64,000 nt of DNA from Marinomonas algicola (GTDB lineage: Bacteria > Pseudomonadota > Gammaproteobacteria > Pseudomonadales > Marinomonadaceae): assembly GCF_014805825.1 (NCBI RefSeq), contig NZ_CP061941.1:682001-746000 (forward strand), in the 5' to 3' direction. Under the pieces are notes generated by a model, which saw only the letters and a list, made by a program, of their open reading frames with translations, searched no databases and was not told the DNA's origin. Below, in pieces: positions 28,131-37,080 of the stretch. Both the position numbers and the translations under genes were made by a program. The first letter of the stretch is position 1; each line of letters begins with the position of its first letter.

Positions 28131-29209
28131 TTGGGTTGAAACACGGTGGGAATGTAGAGGGAATAAAGCGAAATATCTCCCTAGAGGAAGGGGTGAAGTG
28201 GTTTGATTTGTCCTCTGCTGTCAATAAAGAACCTTGGTCTGTCCCTGTTGTCGATACACAAATGTGGGCCGAGTTACCAGATTTATACGATCTGACTCAA
28301 GCCGCTGCTCAGTATTATGGACGTGATAATTCAATGGCTCTCTCAGGTACTCAGCAAGCCATTGAGTGGTTGCCTGTGCTACTCCCTCAAATTTCTCAGT
28401 ACCTATCGGCTCAAAACTCAATCAATGTAATGCTGCCAAGTATTGGCTATCAAGAGCATGCGGATGCCTGGAAAAAGTGGGGCTATAAAGTACTGTATTA
28501 TTCGACGCTTGAAGAGCTACTATCGTCGTCTTGGGATATCGCTGTTGTGATTAACCCTAATAATCCCACTACCGATTTAACAACGTCTGTTGAGCGTGAT
28601 GCTCTGGTTAAGCTAAGTGACGAAAAGCATAAATTCGTTATTTTGGATGAAGCTTTTATTGATCCAACCGCACATCACAGTGTATTGACGTGTGCATTTG
28701 ATCTAGGCTGGCCTGAAGGCTTAATTGTATTGCGTTCTGTGGGGAAATTTTTTGGATTAGCGGGCGCTCGGGTCGGGTTTTGTTTTGCGTCTAAATCGAT
28801 ATTGAGTGCCATGCAGCGGGTGATAGGGCCGTGGCCAATTTCAACGGTTTCAGCCTACCTGACTACCTGTGCTTTACAGGATATTACTTGGCAAAAGCAA
28901 GCCATTGACTCATTAAAGAGACGGCGTTACCTATTTGAAGAAATGATACAGCCTTTGCTTTCTAAATGGTTTGTCTTATTGGGAGGTCAAGGTGAGTGGC
29001 GCAGTTCGACATTGTTTTTTAGTGTCTTTCTAGAGAGGCATGTAGCGGAAAAAGCATTTGAATTGCTCCAAAAAAAAGGTATCCATATCCGTTTAGGTGA
29101 GGGATGGTTGAGGTTCGCTTTACCTGCAAGTACAGAATTTACACAATTAGAAAAGAGAGTGCTAGCGATTGTAGAGTCATCATTAATTGATAATACGAAG
29201 GTGCTATAG
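28100..29209 (+). CDS. cobC: Threonine-phosphate decarboxylase (CobC, PLP-dependent)
   Basis: The 369-residue aminotransferase-fold protein makes (R)-1-amino-2-propanol phosphate from threonine phosphate for the nucleotide loop of cobalamin. The PLP lysine is in VLRSVGKFFGLAGARVGF, and the cofactor region AVVINPNNPTTDL is intact. The N-terminal KHGGN element is the usual opening of CobC/CobD. The GTG at 28100 is seven bases after AGGAG inside the cbiB coding region. The name follows the Pseudomonas usage (cobD in Salmonella). Confidence 0.9.
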   Translation: MGCLHLRADIIGLKHGGNVEGIKRNISLEEGVKWFDLSSAVNKEPWSVPVVDTQMWAELPDLYDLTQAAAQYYGRDNSMALSGTQQAIEWLPVLLPQISQYLSAQNSINVMLPSIGYQEHADAWKKWGYKVLYYSTLEELLSSSWDIAVVINPNNPTTDLTTSVERDALVKLSDEKHKFVILDEAFIDPTAHHSVLTCAFDLGWPEGLIVLRSVGKFFGLAGARVGFCFASKSILSAMQRVIGPWPISTVSAYLTTCALQDITWQKQAIDSLKRRRYLFEEMIQPLLSKWFVLLGGQGEWRSSTLFFSVFLERHVAEKAFELLQKKGIHIRLGEGWLRFALPASTEFTQLEKRVLAIVESSLIDNTKVL

Positions 29210-29210
29210 T

Positions 29211-29735
29211 GTGAAGCATTTAGTCTTAGGTGGTGTACGTAGTGGCAAAAGTAAGTTTGCTGAGAGTTGGGTTTGTTCTCGAAGTGAGCAATCTCTAGCG
29301 ACGGTGGCTTATGTGGCCACCTCCCAAGCATGGGATGACGAAATGCGCGCTCGTATTTCTTCTCATCAGCTAAGCCGACCTACCGATTGGTTGTTGTTCG
29401 AAGCGCCCTTGTCGTTAGCGGCGGCATTAAAAAAAGTCGACGATGGAGGCCATTGTGTCATTGTTGAATGCATCACTCTTTGGTTAACGAATTTATTATG
29501 TCTTGAAGATGAAGAGAGACTGGCATTTGAAAAACAGCAATTATTGTCGAGATTAAGTGATTTTAAAGGTGACCTTGTTATAGTGAGTGGAGAAGTTGGC
29601 TTAGGTATTATGCCAATGAATGCACTGGCTCGGCGTTTTGCTGATGAGATTGGTATGTTCAATCAACAGCTGGCTCAAATATGCCAACAAGTTACTTTGG
29701 TTTCGGCTGGTCTGCCCTTGTTTTTAAAGAAGTAA
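29211..29735 (+). CDS. cobU: Bifunctional adenosylcobinamide kinase / cobinamide-phosphate guanylyltransferase
   Basis: I start at the GTG at 29211, one base after the cobC stop, because VKHLVLGGVRSGKSKFAE gives the standard N-terminal P-loop; a TTG at 29187 would add eight residues. The 174-residue protein carries ISSHQLSRPTDWLLFE with the guanylylated-histidine region, and the C-terminal GEVGLGIMPMNALARRF motif. It phosphorylates adenosylcobinamide and transfers GMP to it. It is the last gene of the unit; cobS and cobT are not nearby. Confidence 0.94.
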   Translation: MKHLVLGGVRSGKSKFAESWVCSRSEQSLATVAYVATSQAWDDEMRARISSHQLSRPTDWLLFEAPLSLAAALKKVDDGGHCVIVECITLWLTNLLCLEDEERLAFEKQQLLSRLSDFKGDLVIVSGEVGLGIMPMNALARRFADEIGMFNQQLAQICQQVTLVSAGLPLFLKK

Positions 29736-29892
29736 GGCATAAAATTCACTCAAAAAAGAGAAACTTGAACGAATAGTTAGGTAAATCGGCTTCATTTTGG
29801 TTAGAATTTACGACCTATTTTTACTGTTTGGTGAAAATTTTCTGTGTTAATCATCTTAGTAACGCTGATTTTGTCTGTAGAGGAATTGTAAA

Positions 29893-30387
29893 ATGGATCC
29901 ATATTCAAAAGATTTCCCTGTTTCTTGGGAAGAGTTACATCGTAATGCACGGGCGTTATCTTGGCGCTTGTTAGAAAAAGGGCCTTGGAAAGGGATCATT
30001 GCGATTACTCGAGGTGGACTGGTTCCTGCCGCTATTATTTGTCGGGAATTAGACATTCGTTTAATTGATACAATTTGCATCGTTAGCTATTCTTCAGAAG
30101 GTAAAGAAGCTAAGCATCAAGGTGAATTGAATGTTCTTAAAGGCGTCGAAGGTGACGGTGAAGGAATGTTACTTATTGATGATTTGGTTGATACGGGTAG
30201 AACGGCGCAAAAAGTAAGAGAAATGTTACCGAAAGCTCACTTTGCAACCATCTTTGCAAAACCGGCTGGAAAGCCTTTGGTGGACACATTTGTAACAGAA
30301 GTGAGTCAGGATACTTGGATTCGTTTTCCTTGGGATATGGAATACACTTTCTCCAAGCCACTGGCAGACCGAAAAGAGCCAGTTTAA
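29893..30387 (+). CDS. gpt: Xanthine phosphoribosyltransferase
   Basis: The 164-residue purine salvage enzyme matches E. coli Gpt along its length. WKGIIAITRGGLVPAAII is at the N-terminus, the PRPP-binding motif is LLIDDLVDTGRTAQ, and HFATIFAKPAGKPLVD with QDTWI follows. It converts xanthine and guanine to their nucleotides. It stands alone, with about 160 bases upstream that may hold its promoter. Confidence 0.95.
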   Translation: MDPYSKDFPVSWEELHRNARALSWRLLEKGPWKGIIAITRGGLVPAAIICRELDIRLIDTICIVSYSSEGKEAKHQGELNVLKGVEGDGEGMLLIDDLVDTGRTAQKVREMLPKAHFATIFAKPAGKPLVDTFVTEVSQDTWIRFPWDMEYTFSKPLADRKEPV

Positions 30388-30565
30388 GTTATTTTGCTAA
30401 CGAGTCTTTTTATTTTTATAAAATAGTACCCAGTTAGATAAATTTTCACCTAAACTGATTAATCTATTAGAAGTATTCATAAGAGTCATGCTTTTTGTTC
30501 ATATAGGTCTGTTAAAGCATTACTTTGGATGACGTATTATTTTATAAATTAAATAGGGATTATGT

Positions 30566-30976
30566 ATGATGTGGCGAACAATAATTAAGTTATGTTCTTT
30601 GGGCATTTTGTCGTTTTGTTTAGCTCAACCAGCTATGGCATTAGTCGCTCGTGCTCAATTTTCTAATGATGTTATTGATCGAGAACCCATTAATGATATT
30701 GGCGATACCATTAAGGTTGCTTACGGTGAAATCCAGCGTGTGTATTTCTTCACGGATTTAAGGGATATGTCGGGTCATACAATATTGCATCGATGGTTAC
30801 TTGATGGTGAAGTGCAGGTCGAATTAGCCTTTGATATTGGTGGTGATCGTTGGCGTGTTTGGTCAAGTAAAAAATTGATGCCAGGTTTTGATGGTCTATG
30901 GACAGTTGAAATTGTTGATGATGGTGTGGTTATTGAATCTCGCTCATTTAATTATGTCGATGATTTCGATTCGTAA
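30566..30976 (+). CDS. DUF2914-domain exported protein
   Basis: This 136-residue protein starts with a signal peptide (hydrophobic core LGILSFCLAQPAMA, cleavage near residue 25). The mature part matches the DUF2914 pattern: YFFTDLRDMSGHTILHRWLLDG followed by WRVWSSKKLMPGFDGLWTVEIVD. Its function is unknown; the fold is predicted all-beta and periplasmic. A terminator follows, so it is monocistronic. Confidence 0.82.
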   Translation: MMWRTIIKLCSLGILSFCLAQPAMALVARAQFSNDVIDREPINDIGDTIKVAYGEIQRVYFFTDLRDMSGHTILHRWLLDGEVQVELAFDIGGDRWRVWSSKKLMPGFDGLWTVEIVDDGVVIESRSFNYVDDFDS

Positions 30977-30991
30977 GACTCAGTGTCGTGT

Positions 30992-31030
30992 TATATAAAA
31001 AAGGCTTATTAAATTAGGCCTTTTTTATAT
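30992..31030 (+). terminator. Rho-independent terminator after the DUF2914 gene
   Basis: An imperfect stem, AAAAAAGGCTTA / TAGGCCTTTTTT, ends in a T-run. Confidence 0.75.
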
Positions 31031-31046
31031 GTTATAGGAGAGAGTT

Positions 31047-31379
31047 ATGCCTCATATTCGTGTTAGAGGAATGTCGTTTGAAACATTGGAGTCTATCTCT
31101 GAATCTTTAATTGAGTCATTAGCAGACATCACCGATACGCCGAATTCCCATTTTACATTGGAGTATCAAGCGGCAAGTTACCTTGTCGCAGGTGGATCTT
31201 CCCCCGCTTATCCTTTTTTTGAAATTGTTTGGTTTAACCGTGGGGGTGATGTAAAAGCAAAGATAGCGGCTTATATTGATGATTTAGTTAGACCATTAAT
31301 CGTAACTGGGCAAGATATCACAGTGATGTTCCATGATACTAAAGGGGCGGACTACTTTGAAAATGCGGAGCATTTTTAA
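31047..31379 (+). CDS. DUF1904 family protein (tautomerase-like fold predicted)
   Basis: The 110-residue protein begins MPHIRVRGM, with the Pro-2 shared by DUF1904 and by tautomerase-superfamily proteins. The middle segment FEIVWFNRGGDVKAKIAAYI and the tail VMFHDTKGADYFENAEHF fit DUF1904. The activity is unknown; a tautomerase-like role is an inference from the fold. A GGAG ribosome site precedes the ATG. Confidence 0.78.
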   Translation: MPHIRVRGMSFETLESISESLIESLADITDTPNSHFTLEYQAASYLVAGGSSPAYPFFEIVWFNRGGDVKAKIAAYIDDLVRPLIVTGQDITVMFHDTKGADYFENAEHF

Positions 31380-31408
31380 AACTCTGATTATTCATCCTAC
31401 CCACCTAT

Positions 31409-31442
31409 AAAAAAGGCGCTTATAACTAAAGCGCCTTTTTTT
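31409..31442. terminator. Bidirectional terminator between the DUF1904 gene and astB
   Basis: The GC-rich stem AAAGGCGCTT / AAGCGCCTTT is flanked by A- and T-runs and lies between converging genes. Confidence 0.9.
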
Positions 31443-31454
31443 CATCGTGAGTCC

Positions 31455-32804
31455 TTAACCTTTTTGAAAATCGTATACACTGCCAAGCTGCATAATTTGT
31501 GTTAATTCATCAAGCGCCGTTCGGCTTTCCATTAACAACAATGGGTCAGCTAGATCTTTTTCGATTAAACGATCTCGGTAGTGCTTATCGACCCATTGAT
31601 TCAGTGTCATGTATAAGGTGTCATTCATTAAGCAATGGGGATTTACCGCGGCATGCTCAGCTGAATTCAATACGACTCTTAGGCGTAGGCAAGCCGGTCC
31701 ACCACCATTACTCATACTTTGCTTTAAGTCATATACTTTAACGGCATTTATCGGACCATTTCCTGCCACGAGGCTATTCAGGTAGTTCCATACAGCTGGA
31801 ATATTCTGACATTCACCTGGGACAACAATAGTCATATCATTAGCACCATGACTCAGTAGTTGGCTATTAAACAAGTAAGATTTGACACAGTCTTCAACTG
31901 AAACGAGAGCACTCGGTACTTCAATAAAGTGGAATTTTTCTGCACTGTTGCCCCAAGCAGAAAGAATGTCTTGTTGCATTTTTTCTGTATTGAGAAAGGC
32001 TTCTTGATGATAAAAGTGCGCGTTACGATTACCAACCGCAATAACATCGTTGTGGAACACACCCGCATCGATTACTTGGGGGTTTTGTTGAGCGTAAACG
32101 GTTTTGTTTTCTGACAAACCGTGCAGACGAGCGACGGCTTGAGACGCTTCTAAAGTGTGTCTTGCCGGGAACTGAGAGGGTCTTGGCATAGAGGCGTCAA
32201 ATGCGGCCATGCCGTAAACAAAAAACTCAATGCCTTGCTCGCCGTATTCAGGGCAAAAGCGAGTGTGGTTAGCGGCCCCTTCATCACCAAAGTGATCAAC
32301 ACTAGGCAAGGCTGGATGATGAGCAAAGAATTCAGGGTTATTAAATGTGGCCGCTAAAATCGCTCCGGTCGTTTCATGCTCGATAGAGCGATGGAACTTA
32401 TTAACAAGATTCGCTGGTGTAAAATGAATACGCCCATCTTGTGTGTCGGTACTGGGTGAGACGGTCGCCGCATTTGCCGTCCACATACATGAGGCCGAAC
32501 TGGCGGCGGCAAGAATTTTAGGGGCTTGTTTGGCCGCTTGTTCGAGGACTTTTGCATCCGACCCAGTAAAGCCTAAGCGACGTAAACTTGGAATATGAGG
32601 GCGTTCATGTGGCGCTAGAACACCCTGAATAAATCCCATATCCGCTAAGGCTTTCATCTTTGTTAACCCTTGTTTAGCGGCTTCTTTCGGATTAGAGGGT
32701 TGATCAACGTTGTTTAATGAAGCGACATTGCCAAATGAAAGGCCGCTGTAATTATGTGTTGGTCCGACTAATCCATCAAAATTTGCTTCATTTGCCTTAT
32801 TCAT
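31455..32804 (-). CDS. astB: N-succinylarginine dihydrolase
   Basis: The 449-residue enzyme hydrolyses succinylarginine to succinylornithine, ammonia and CO2, the second step of the arginine succinyltransferase pathway. The N-terminal FDGLVGPTHNYSGLSFGN and the C-terminal GGGPACLRLRVVL with the catalytic cysteine are intact. It is the last of four minus-strand ast/aru genes. astE (succinylglutamate desuccinylase) would often follow but is absent here. Confidence 0.97.
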   Translation of the reverse strand: MNKANEANFDGLVGPTHNYSGLSFGNVASLNNVDQPSNPKEAAKQGLTKMKALADMGFIQGVLAPHERPHIPSLRRLGFTGSDAKVLEQAAKQAPKILAAASSASCMWTANAATVSPSTDTQDGRIHFTPANLVNKFHRSIEHETTGAILAATFNNPEFFAHHPALPSVDHFGDEGAANHTRFCPEYGEQGIEFFVYGMAAFDASMPRPSQFPARHTLEASQAVARLHGLSENKTVYAQQNPQVIDAGVFHNDVIAVGNRNAHFYHQEAFLNTEKMQQDILSAWGNSAEKFHFIEVPSALVSVEDCVKSYLFNSQLLSHGANDMTIVVPGECQNIPAVWNYLNSLVAGNGPINAVKVYDLKQSMSNGGGPACLRLRVVLNSAEHAAVNPHCLMNDTLYMTLNQWVDKHYRDRLIEKDLADPLLLMESRTALDELTQIMQLGSVYDFQKG

Positions 32805-32897
32805 TAGAACCTCTTGAAATAGAAAAAGGCGACTGAATCTTTACTGATGAAACAGTCGCTTAGTGAATGTTGTTACATCACATGGCTTAGTTTTTAC

Positions 32898-34394
32898 TTA
32901 CAAGGTTAGACCTGGAACGAGCTTTTCTGGTACTGCAAGCGTGTCTACTTCAATACTGGAGACTGGATAAGCGCAATAGTCTGCCGCGTAGTAAGCGCTT
33001 GCTCTATGGTTGCCGCTTGCACCTGTTCCTCCAAATGGAGCGGCACTGGAAGCCCCTGTTGTCTGGCGGTTCCAATTAATTATACCGGCACGGCTATGGC
33101 GGAAAAACCAATCGTATTCTTCTGCATCATCGGACAGAATCCCTGCTGATAAACCAAATTTAGTGTTATTGGCAATCGTCATGGCCTCATCCAGTGACGT
33201 GTAACGAATGACCGTTAATAATGGGCCAAAATGCTCATTATCAGGCAATGAAGCCAAAATCTCTGTTGCATCCACAATACCAGGCGTAATAAACCCGGTA
33301 GCGCTTGGTCCACGACTCATTGGATACAAAGGCTGTGCGCCTAACGTGATGAGGTTATTATAAGCTTGCAATAGACCATCAGCGGCTTGGGATGACACAA
33401 CAGGACCCATAAAGGGTTGTTCTGCAGCGTCGAAACGGTCGATGTTAAGTTTGCTGGTTGTCTCGAGCAGTTTGGCTATAATGGCATCACCGTGTGTCCC
33501 TGTTGGTACTAACAAGCGACGAGCACAGGTGCATCGTTGGCCAGCAGAAATAAAGGCTGATTGGATAATTTCATGTACTGTTGCGTCTATGTTCTGTGTC
33601 TTTTCAGAGACCAGAAGAGGGTTATTTCCCCCCATTTCTAAGGCAAGGATTTTACCCGGATGCCCCGCAAAATCGTTATGCAGTATATGGCCCACTTGAG
33701 GGCTTCCTGTGAAAAATAACCCATCAATACCTTCATGGTTTGCTAACGCAACGCCGGTTTCACGTTCACCTTGAACCATATTTAGAACACCAGAGGGAAG
33801 ACCCGCTTGTTGCCAAAGTTGGATGACGAAGTCCGAGGTGGCAGGTGCTTGTTCACTTGGTTTAAGGACAACAGTATTACCCGCCATTAAGGCTGGTACT
33901 ATATGACCATTAGGCAGGTGGCCAGGAAAATTATACGGGCCAAATACGGCGACCACGCCATGAGGTTTGTGGCGAAGTCGAGCTGTAGCGCCGGGCATCG
34001 GTGTTGTTTTCTCTCCGGTTCTTTCGTTATAGGCCTGTTTCGAAATCGCTACTTTGCCGACCATGGCGGCGGCTTCCGTACGCGTTTCCCAGATTGGCTT
34101 ACCAGTCTCACGGCTAATGGTATGGGCGATTTTTTCACTGTTTTCTTTTACTAACTCAGCGAAGCGGTCAATAATCATTAAGCGATCTGTTAAATCCGTA
34201 TTAGCCCAACCTGCAAAAGCACCGCGTGCGGCTTTAATCGCATCATTAACCTGTTCCGCGCTAGCGCTATTACTTTCCCAGACCAAAGAGGCGTCAGATG
34301 GGTCTATTGAGCGACTTGGACTACCTTTACCTTCTACCCATTCTCCATTAATGAAATGAGCTTGTTTAACTGAGTCTACTAAAACTGTGTTCAT
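32898..34394 (-). CDS. astD: Succinylglutamate-semialdehyde dehydrogenase
   Basis: The 498-residue aldehyde dehydrogenase oxidises succinylglutamate semialdehyde with NAD+. The catalytic cysteine is in SAGQRCTCARRLLVP, and the glutamate region is LALEMGGNNPLLVSE. GPYNFPGHLPNGHIVPAL is typical of AstD. It lies between aruG and astB with short gaps, consistent with one operon. Confidence 0.96.
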   Translation of the reverse strand: MNTVLVDSVKQAHFINGEWVEGKGSPSRSIDPSDASLVWESNSASAEQVNDAIKAARGAFAGWANTDLTDRLMIIDRFAELVKENSEKIAHTISRETGKPIWETRTEAAAMVGKVAISKQAYNERTGEKTTPMPGATARLRHKPHGVVAVFGPYNFPGHLPNGHIVPALMAGNTVVLKPSEQAPATSDFVIQLWQQAGLPSGVLNMVQGERETGVALANHEGIDGLFFTGSPQVGHILHNDFAGHPGKILALEMGGNNPLLVSEKTQNIDATVHEIIQSAFISAGQRCTCARRLLVPTGTHGDAIIAKLLETTSKLNIDRFDAAEQPFMGPVVSSQAADGLLQAYNNLITLGAQPLYPMSRGPSATGFITPGIVDATEILASLPDNEHFGPLLTVIRYTSLDEAMTIANNTKFGLSAGILSDDAEEYDWFFRHSRAGIINWNRQTTGASSAAPFGGTGASGNHRASAYYAADYCAYPVSSIEVDTLAVPEKLVPGLTL

Positions 34395-34424
34395 GGATTG
34401 CTTCCTTCATGAGTAACGTTGGAG

Positions 34425-35462
34425 TTAATGGCGAGATGACAATTCAACAATGCGGACTGTGTCTTTATGTTTAATACACAGATTATCAGCTTCTTCTTGG
34501 TTCAAAGTAATGGAGCTACCTGGAGTGTCAATACGTTGGATGAGAATGCATCGGAAATTCGCCAGCTTGGTGTTTGACACCATAAAGTAGGTGCCTTCAT
34601 TGAGGCTTTTGGGTTGCCCAACATTGGCAATGGCTAAGCGACTGTTACGAACCGCTCGAATATCTTGCACTCTTGCCTCTATTGTTGGTCCACCATCAAA
34701 AATATCGACGTAGTTTTCGTATCGAAAACCTTCTTGCTCTAAAAGGCGTAATGCGGGTGCTGTTTTATCATGAACTTTTCCGAGAACATTTTTTGCTTCG
34801 TCGGTTAACAATGAGACGTAAACTGGGTTGTTTGGCATCAGTTCGGCGATAAACTGCTTTCCTCCAAGAGAGGTCATTTCATCGGCTTTTTTGAAATCAA
34901 TAGAAAAGAAGTGACGCCCTAGACTTTCCCATAACGGAGAGCGTCCATTTTCATCGCATATGCCTCTCATTTCAGCGAATACTTTTTCGGTAAAACGTTC
35001 TGGAAACTGAGCTAAGAACATAAAACGGCACTTGGATAAAAGCTGGCCGTTCTTAGAGTGACGATAACCTTCGTCTAGGAATAATGTGCAAAGCTCACTA
35101 AAGCCAGTGTAGTCATTGTTGAGTACAAGCGTTGGCATGATGTTATGAACATTTAGCTCGCGAGAGGAGTGCACTAGGTTACCTAAGTGGTAGCTGTAGA
35201 AAGGCTCGTCTAAGCCTACCGTTCCTAGAATGCCGCTAGTACCGACAATTTCACCTGTCTCTGAGTCTTCTAATACCAGCAGATAGCTTTCATCAGAAGG
35301 TTCATCAATATTTTCTTTTTCAAAAGAAGCGACGGACGCGTCTATTTTTTTTGTCAGAATGCTGTTATCGGGAATTAAAGACGTGAAACCGACGCCTGTT
35401 TTTTCGGCGAGTTTGTATAAGGCTTCTAGCTCGTCTTTTTGTATTGGTCTAATGATCATCAT
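34425..35462 (-). CDS. aruG: Arginine N-succinyltransferase, beta subunit (AruG-type)
   Basis: The 345-residue protein is one of two homologous AstA-family proteins in tandem. It has the N-terminal IIRPIQKDELEALYKLA, the central GHxFFSIDFKKAD-like region (RHFFSIDFKKADEM), and ENYVDIFDGGPTIEA. In Pseudomonas the AruF/AruG heteromer succinylates arginine, and sometimes ornithine. The initiator may be either of two adjacent ATGs. It is 55 bases downstream of the alpha-subunit gene. Confidence 0.92.
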   Translation of the reverse strand: MMIIRPIQKDELEALYKLAEKTGVGFTSLIPDNSILTKKIDASVASFEKENIDEPSDESYLLVLEDSETGEIVGTSGILGTVGLDEPFYSYHLGNLVHSSRELNVHNIMPTLVLNNDYTGFSELCTLFLDEGYRHSKNGQLLSKCRFMFLAQFPERFTEKVFAEMRGICDENGRSPLWESLGRHFFSIDFKKADEMTSLGGKQFIAELMPNNPVYVSLLTDEAKNVLGKVHDKTAPALRLLEQEGFRYENYVDIFDGGPTIEARVQDIRAVRNSRLAIANVGQPKSLNEGTYFMVSNTKLANFRCILIQRIDTPGSSITLNQEEADNLCIKHKDTVRIVELSSRH

Positions 35463-35517
35463 AATCTTAAGTCTCGTAAATGGCTAAAATAAAGCGTATT
35501 AAATGGATGGCATTATT

Positions 35518-36531
35518 TTATAAAGTAATCCATTGGATTTGTTCGCCTTCACTAATTTGGAGGCGCTGTTGTGTGGCGGTTTCTATTGTTAATTGATCCT
35601 GATGATCATATGCTGGGGCGACCGTTGCTCGAAAGTCTCCCAACTTTCCTTTTGCAATTAAATGCATAGGGGCATTACTTAAGCCTTCATCTATTGTCAT
35701 CGAGCCCGTTTTGCTGTTTACCACAGTGTGTATATCTTGCAATTTTGATTCTACTGTCGGCCCGGCATCGAAAATATCGACGTAATTACGAAACTGGAAA
35801 CCTTCTTCTAAGAGTATTTCGGCACTCTTATCCGATTCCTCATGCACAACTCCGATCACGTCTTGTGCTGCTTGCGGCAACGTTGGTACGTAAATTGGGT
35901 AGCGTGGCATTAGGTCAGCGATAAAATTTTTATTGCTGACCCCCGACAAATAATCCGCCTTTTGAAAGTCCATAGAGAAAAAGTGCTTTCCTAATGAATC
36001 CCAAAATGGTGAGAAGCCATGACGGTCACTTTCACCCCGCAGTTCGACAAAAATTCTTTTGGTAAATCGTTCTTGATGTTTTGCCATAAAAAGCAGCCTA
36101 GCTCTTGAAAGTAAAGACATCGCAATATGGTTTTGATGGGCTCTGTCTACCACAAGAGCCATCATGCGGCTGGTTCCATTGTAGTCATGACATAGAAACA
36201 GTGCGGAAATTCGGTTGTGAATCTGCATTTGTGGTGAAGCGTGTACCACTTCATCAATACGATAGCTATAAAAAGGAGTATCCGTACCAACCATGGCTTC
36301 TAATCCACAGGCTCCAACAATAACATCACGGCTTGTATCAATAAGAACGAAGCTGTATGACTCTTCACCTGGTTGTTCTATATTGGCCAACATAGAACGT
36401 TTTGATGAGGCGATAAGGTCATTTAGTCGATCTCTGTTCGCCGGGAAATTCGTAAACCCTATTCCAGCTTGTTGAGCGAGGCGCTCCAATGCCGGTAAAT
36501 CGGAGAAATCAACTGGCCTGACTAAATACAT
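35518..36531 (-). CDS. aruF: Arginine N-succinyltransferase, alpha subunit (AruF-type)
   Basis: This 337-residue AstA-family protein is paralogous to its downstream neighbour. It shares KHFFSMDFQKADYLSG and RNYVDIFDAGPTVES and starts MYLVRPVDFSDLPALERLA. It catalyses the first step of arginine catabolism, arginine plus succinyl-CoA. It is the first gene of the aruF-aruG-astD-astB run. The usual upstream aruC/astC aminotransferase is missing from this locus. A perfect inverted repeat upstream may be its operator. Confidence 0.93.
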   Translation of the reverse strand: MYLVRPVDFSDLPALERLAQQAGIGFTNFPANRDRLNDLIASSKRSMLANIEQPGEESYSFVLIDTSRDVIVGACGLEAMVGTDTPFYSYRIDEVVHASPQMQIHNRISALFLCHDYNGTSRMMALVVDRAHQNHIAMSLLSRARLLFMAKHQERFTKRIFVELRGESDRHGFSPFWDSLGKHFFSMDFQKADYLSGVSNKNFIADLMPRYPIYVPTLPQAAQDVIGVVHEESDKSAEILLEEGFQFRNYVDIFDAGPTVESKLQDIHTVVNSKTGSMTIDEGLSNAPMHLIAKGKLGDFRATVAPAYDHQDQLTIETATQQRLQISEGEQIQWITL

Positions 36532-36637
36532 GATTAATCTCCTCGTAATGGGTTGAATAAACTTTTGCTATGCGTTATTAAATTTAGTCTTTATATTGGT
36601 TTGATAAAGGTTTTCTTATGCACATAATAAGGTAAGT

Positions 36638-36659
36638 ATTATTCAGTAATATGAATAAT
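36638..36659. promoter_or_regulatory. Perfect inverted repeat upstream of aruF, possible ArgR site
   Basis: ATTATTCA and TGAATAAT are exact reverse complements separated by six bases, between divergent aruF and the DUF1653 gene. The half-sites contain the TGAAT/ATTCA words of ARG boxes but in the inverted order to the enteric consensus. Another operator type is possible. Confidence 0.45.
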
Positions 36660-36742
36660 GAAAGTAGATGCAAACTTTCAAATTTGCGACAAAATATTCT
36701 AAATAATGATCTTAAAGGTCAAAAATTCAAAAGAAGAGGTTT

Positions 36743-37009
36743 ATGGAAACGATTGAAGCGGGTTTATATCGTCACTTTAAAGGAATGGAGTACTTGGTTG
36801 AGAATGTGGCCAGGCACAGTGAAACAATGGATCAATTTGTTGTTTATCAGGCATTGTATGGTGATTTCGGTTTATGGGTTCGTCCCATAGGCATGTTTAA
36901 AGAAACGGTTGTTATTGGTGGAGAAGAGATTCCCCGATTTCAGCGAACCGGAACCTTAGAAGACGCTAAAGAAAGACTTGCTCACCTTTTGAAACACCCT
37001 GCTGAGTAA
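36743..37009 (+). CDS. DUF1653-domain protein
   Basis: The 88-residue protein matches DUF1653: GLYRHFKGMEYLVENVARHSET, VVYQALYGDFGLWVRP and a final PRFQRTG. These small, predicted mostly-beta cytoplasmic proteins have no established function. A GAAGAGG ribosome site precedes the ATG. A longer frame on the same strand (36651-36890) is only a shadow. Confidence 0.88.
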   Translation: METIEAGLYRHFKGMEYLVENVARHSETMDQFVVYQALYGDFGLWVRPIGMFKETVVIGGEEIPRFQRTGTLEDAKERLAHLLKHPAE

Positions 37010-37080
37010 GCAAAAGGTAAAGCAAACTGTTGTTAATATCAGGTCTTTTTGGTTTATCAAAAACACGACTTTAATGTTGT

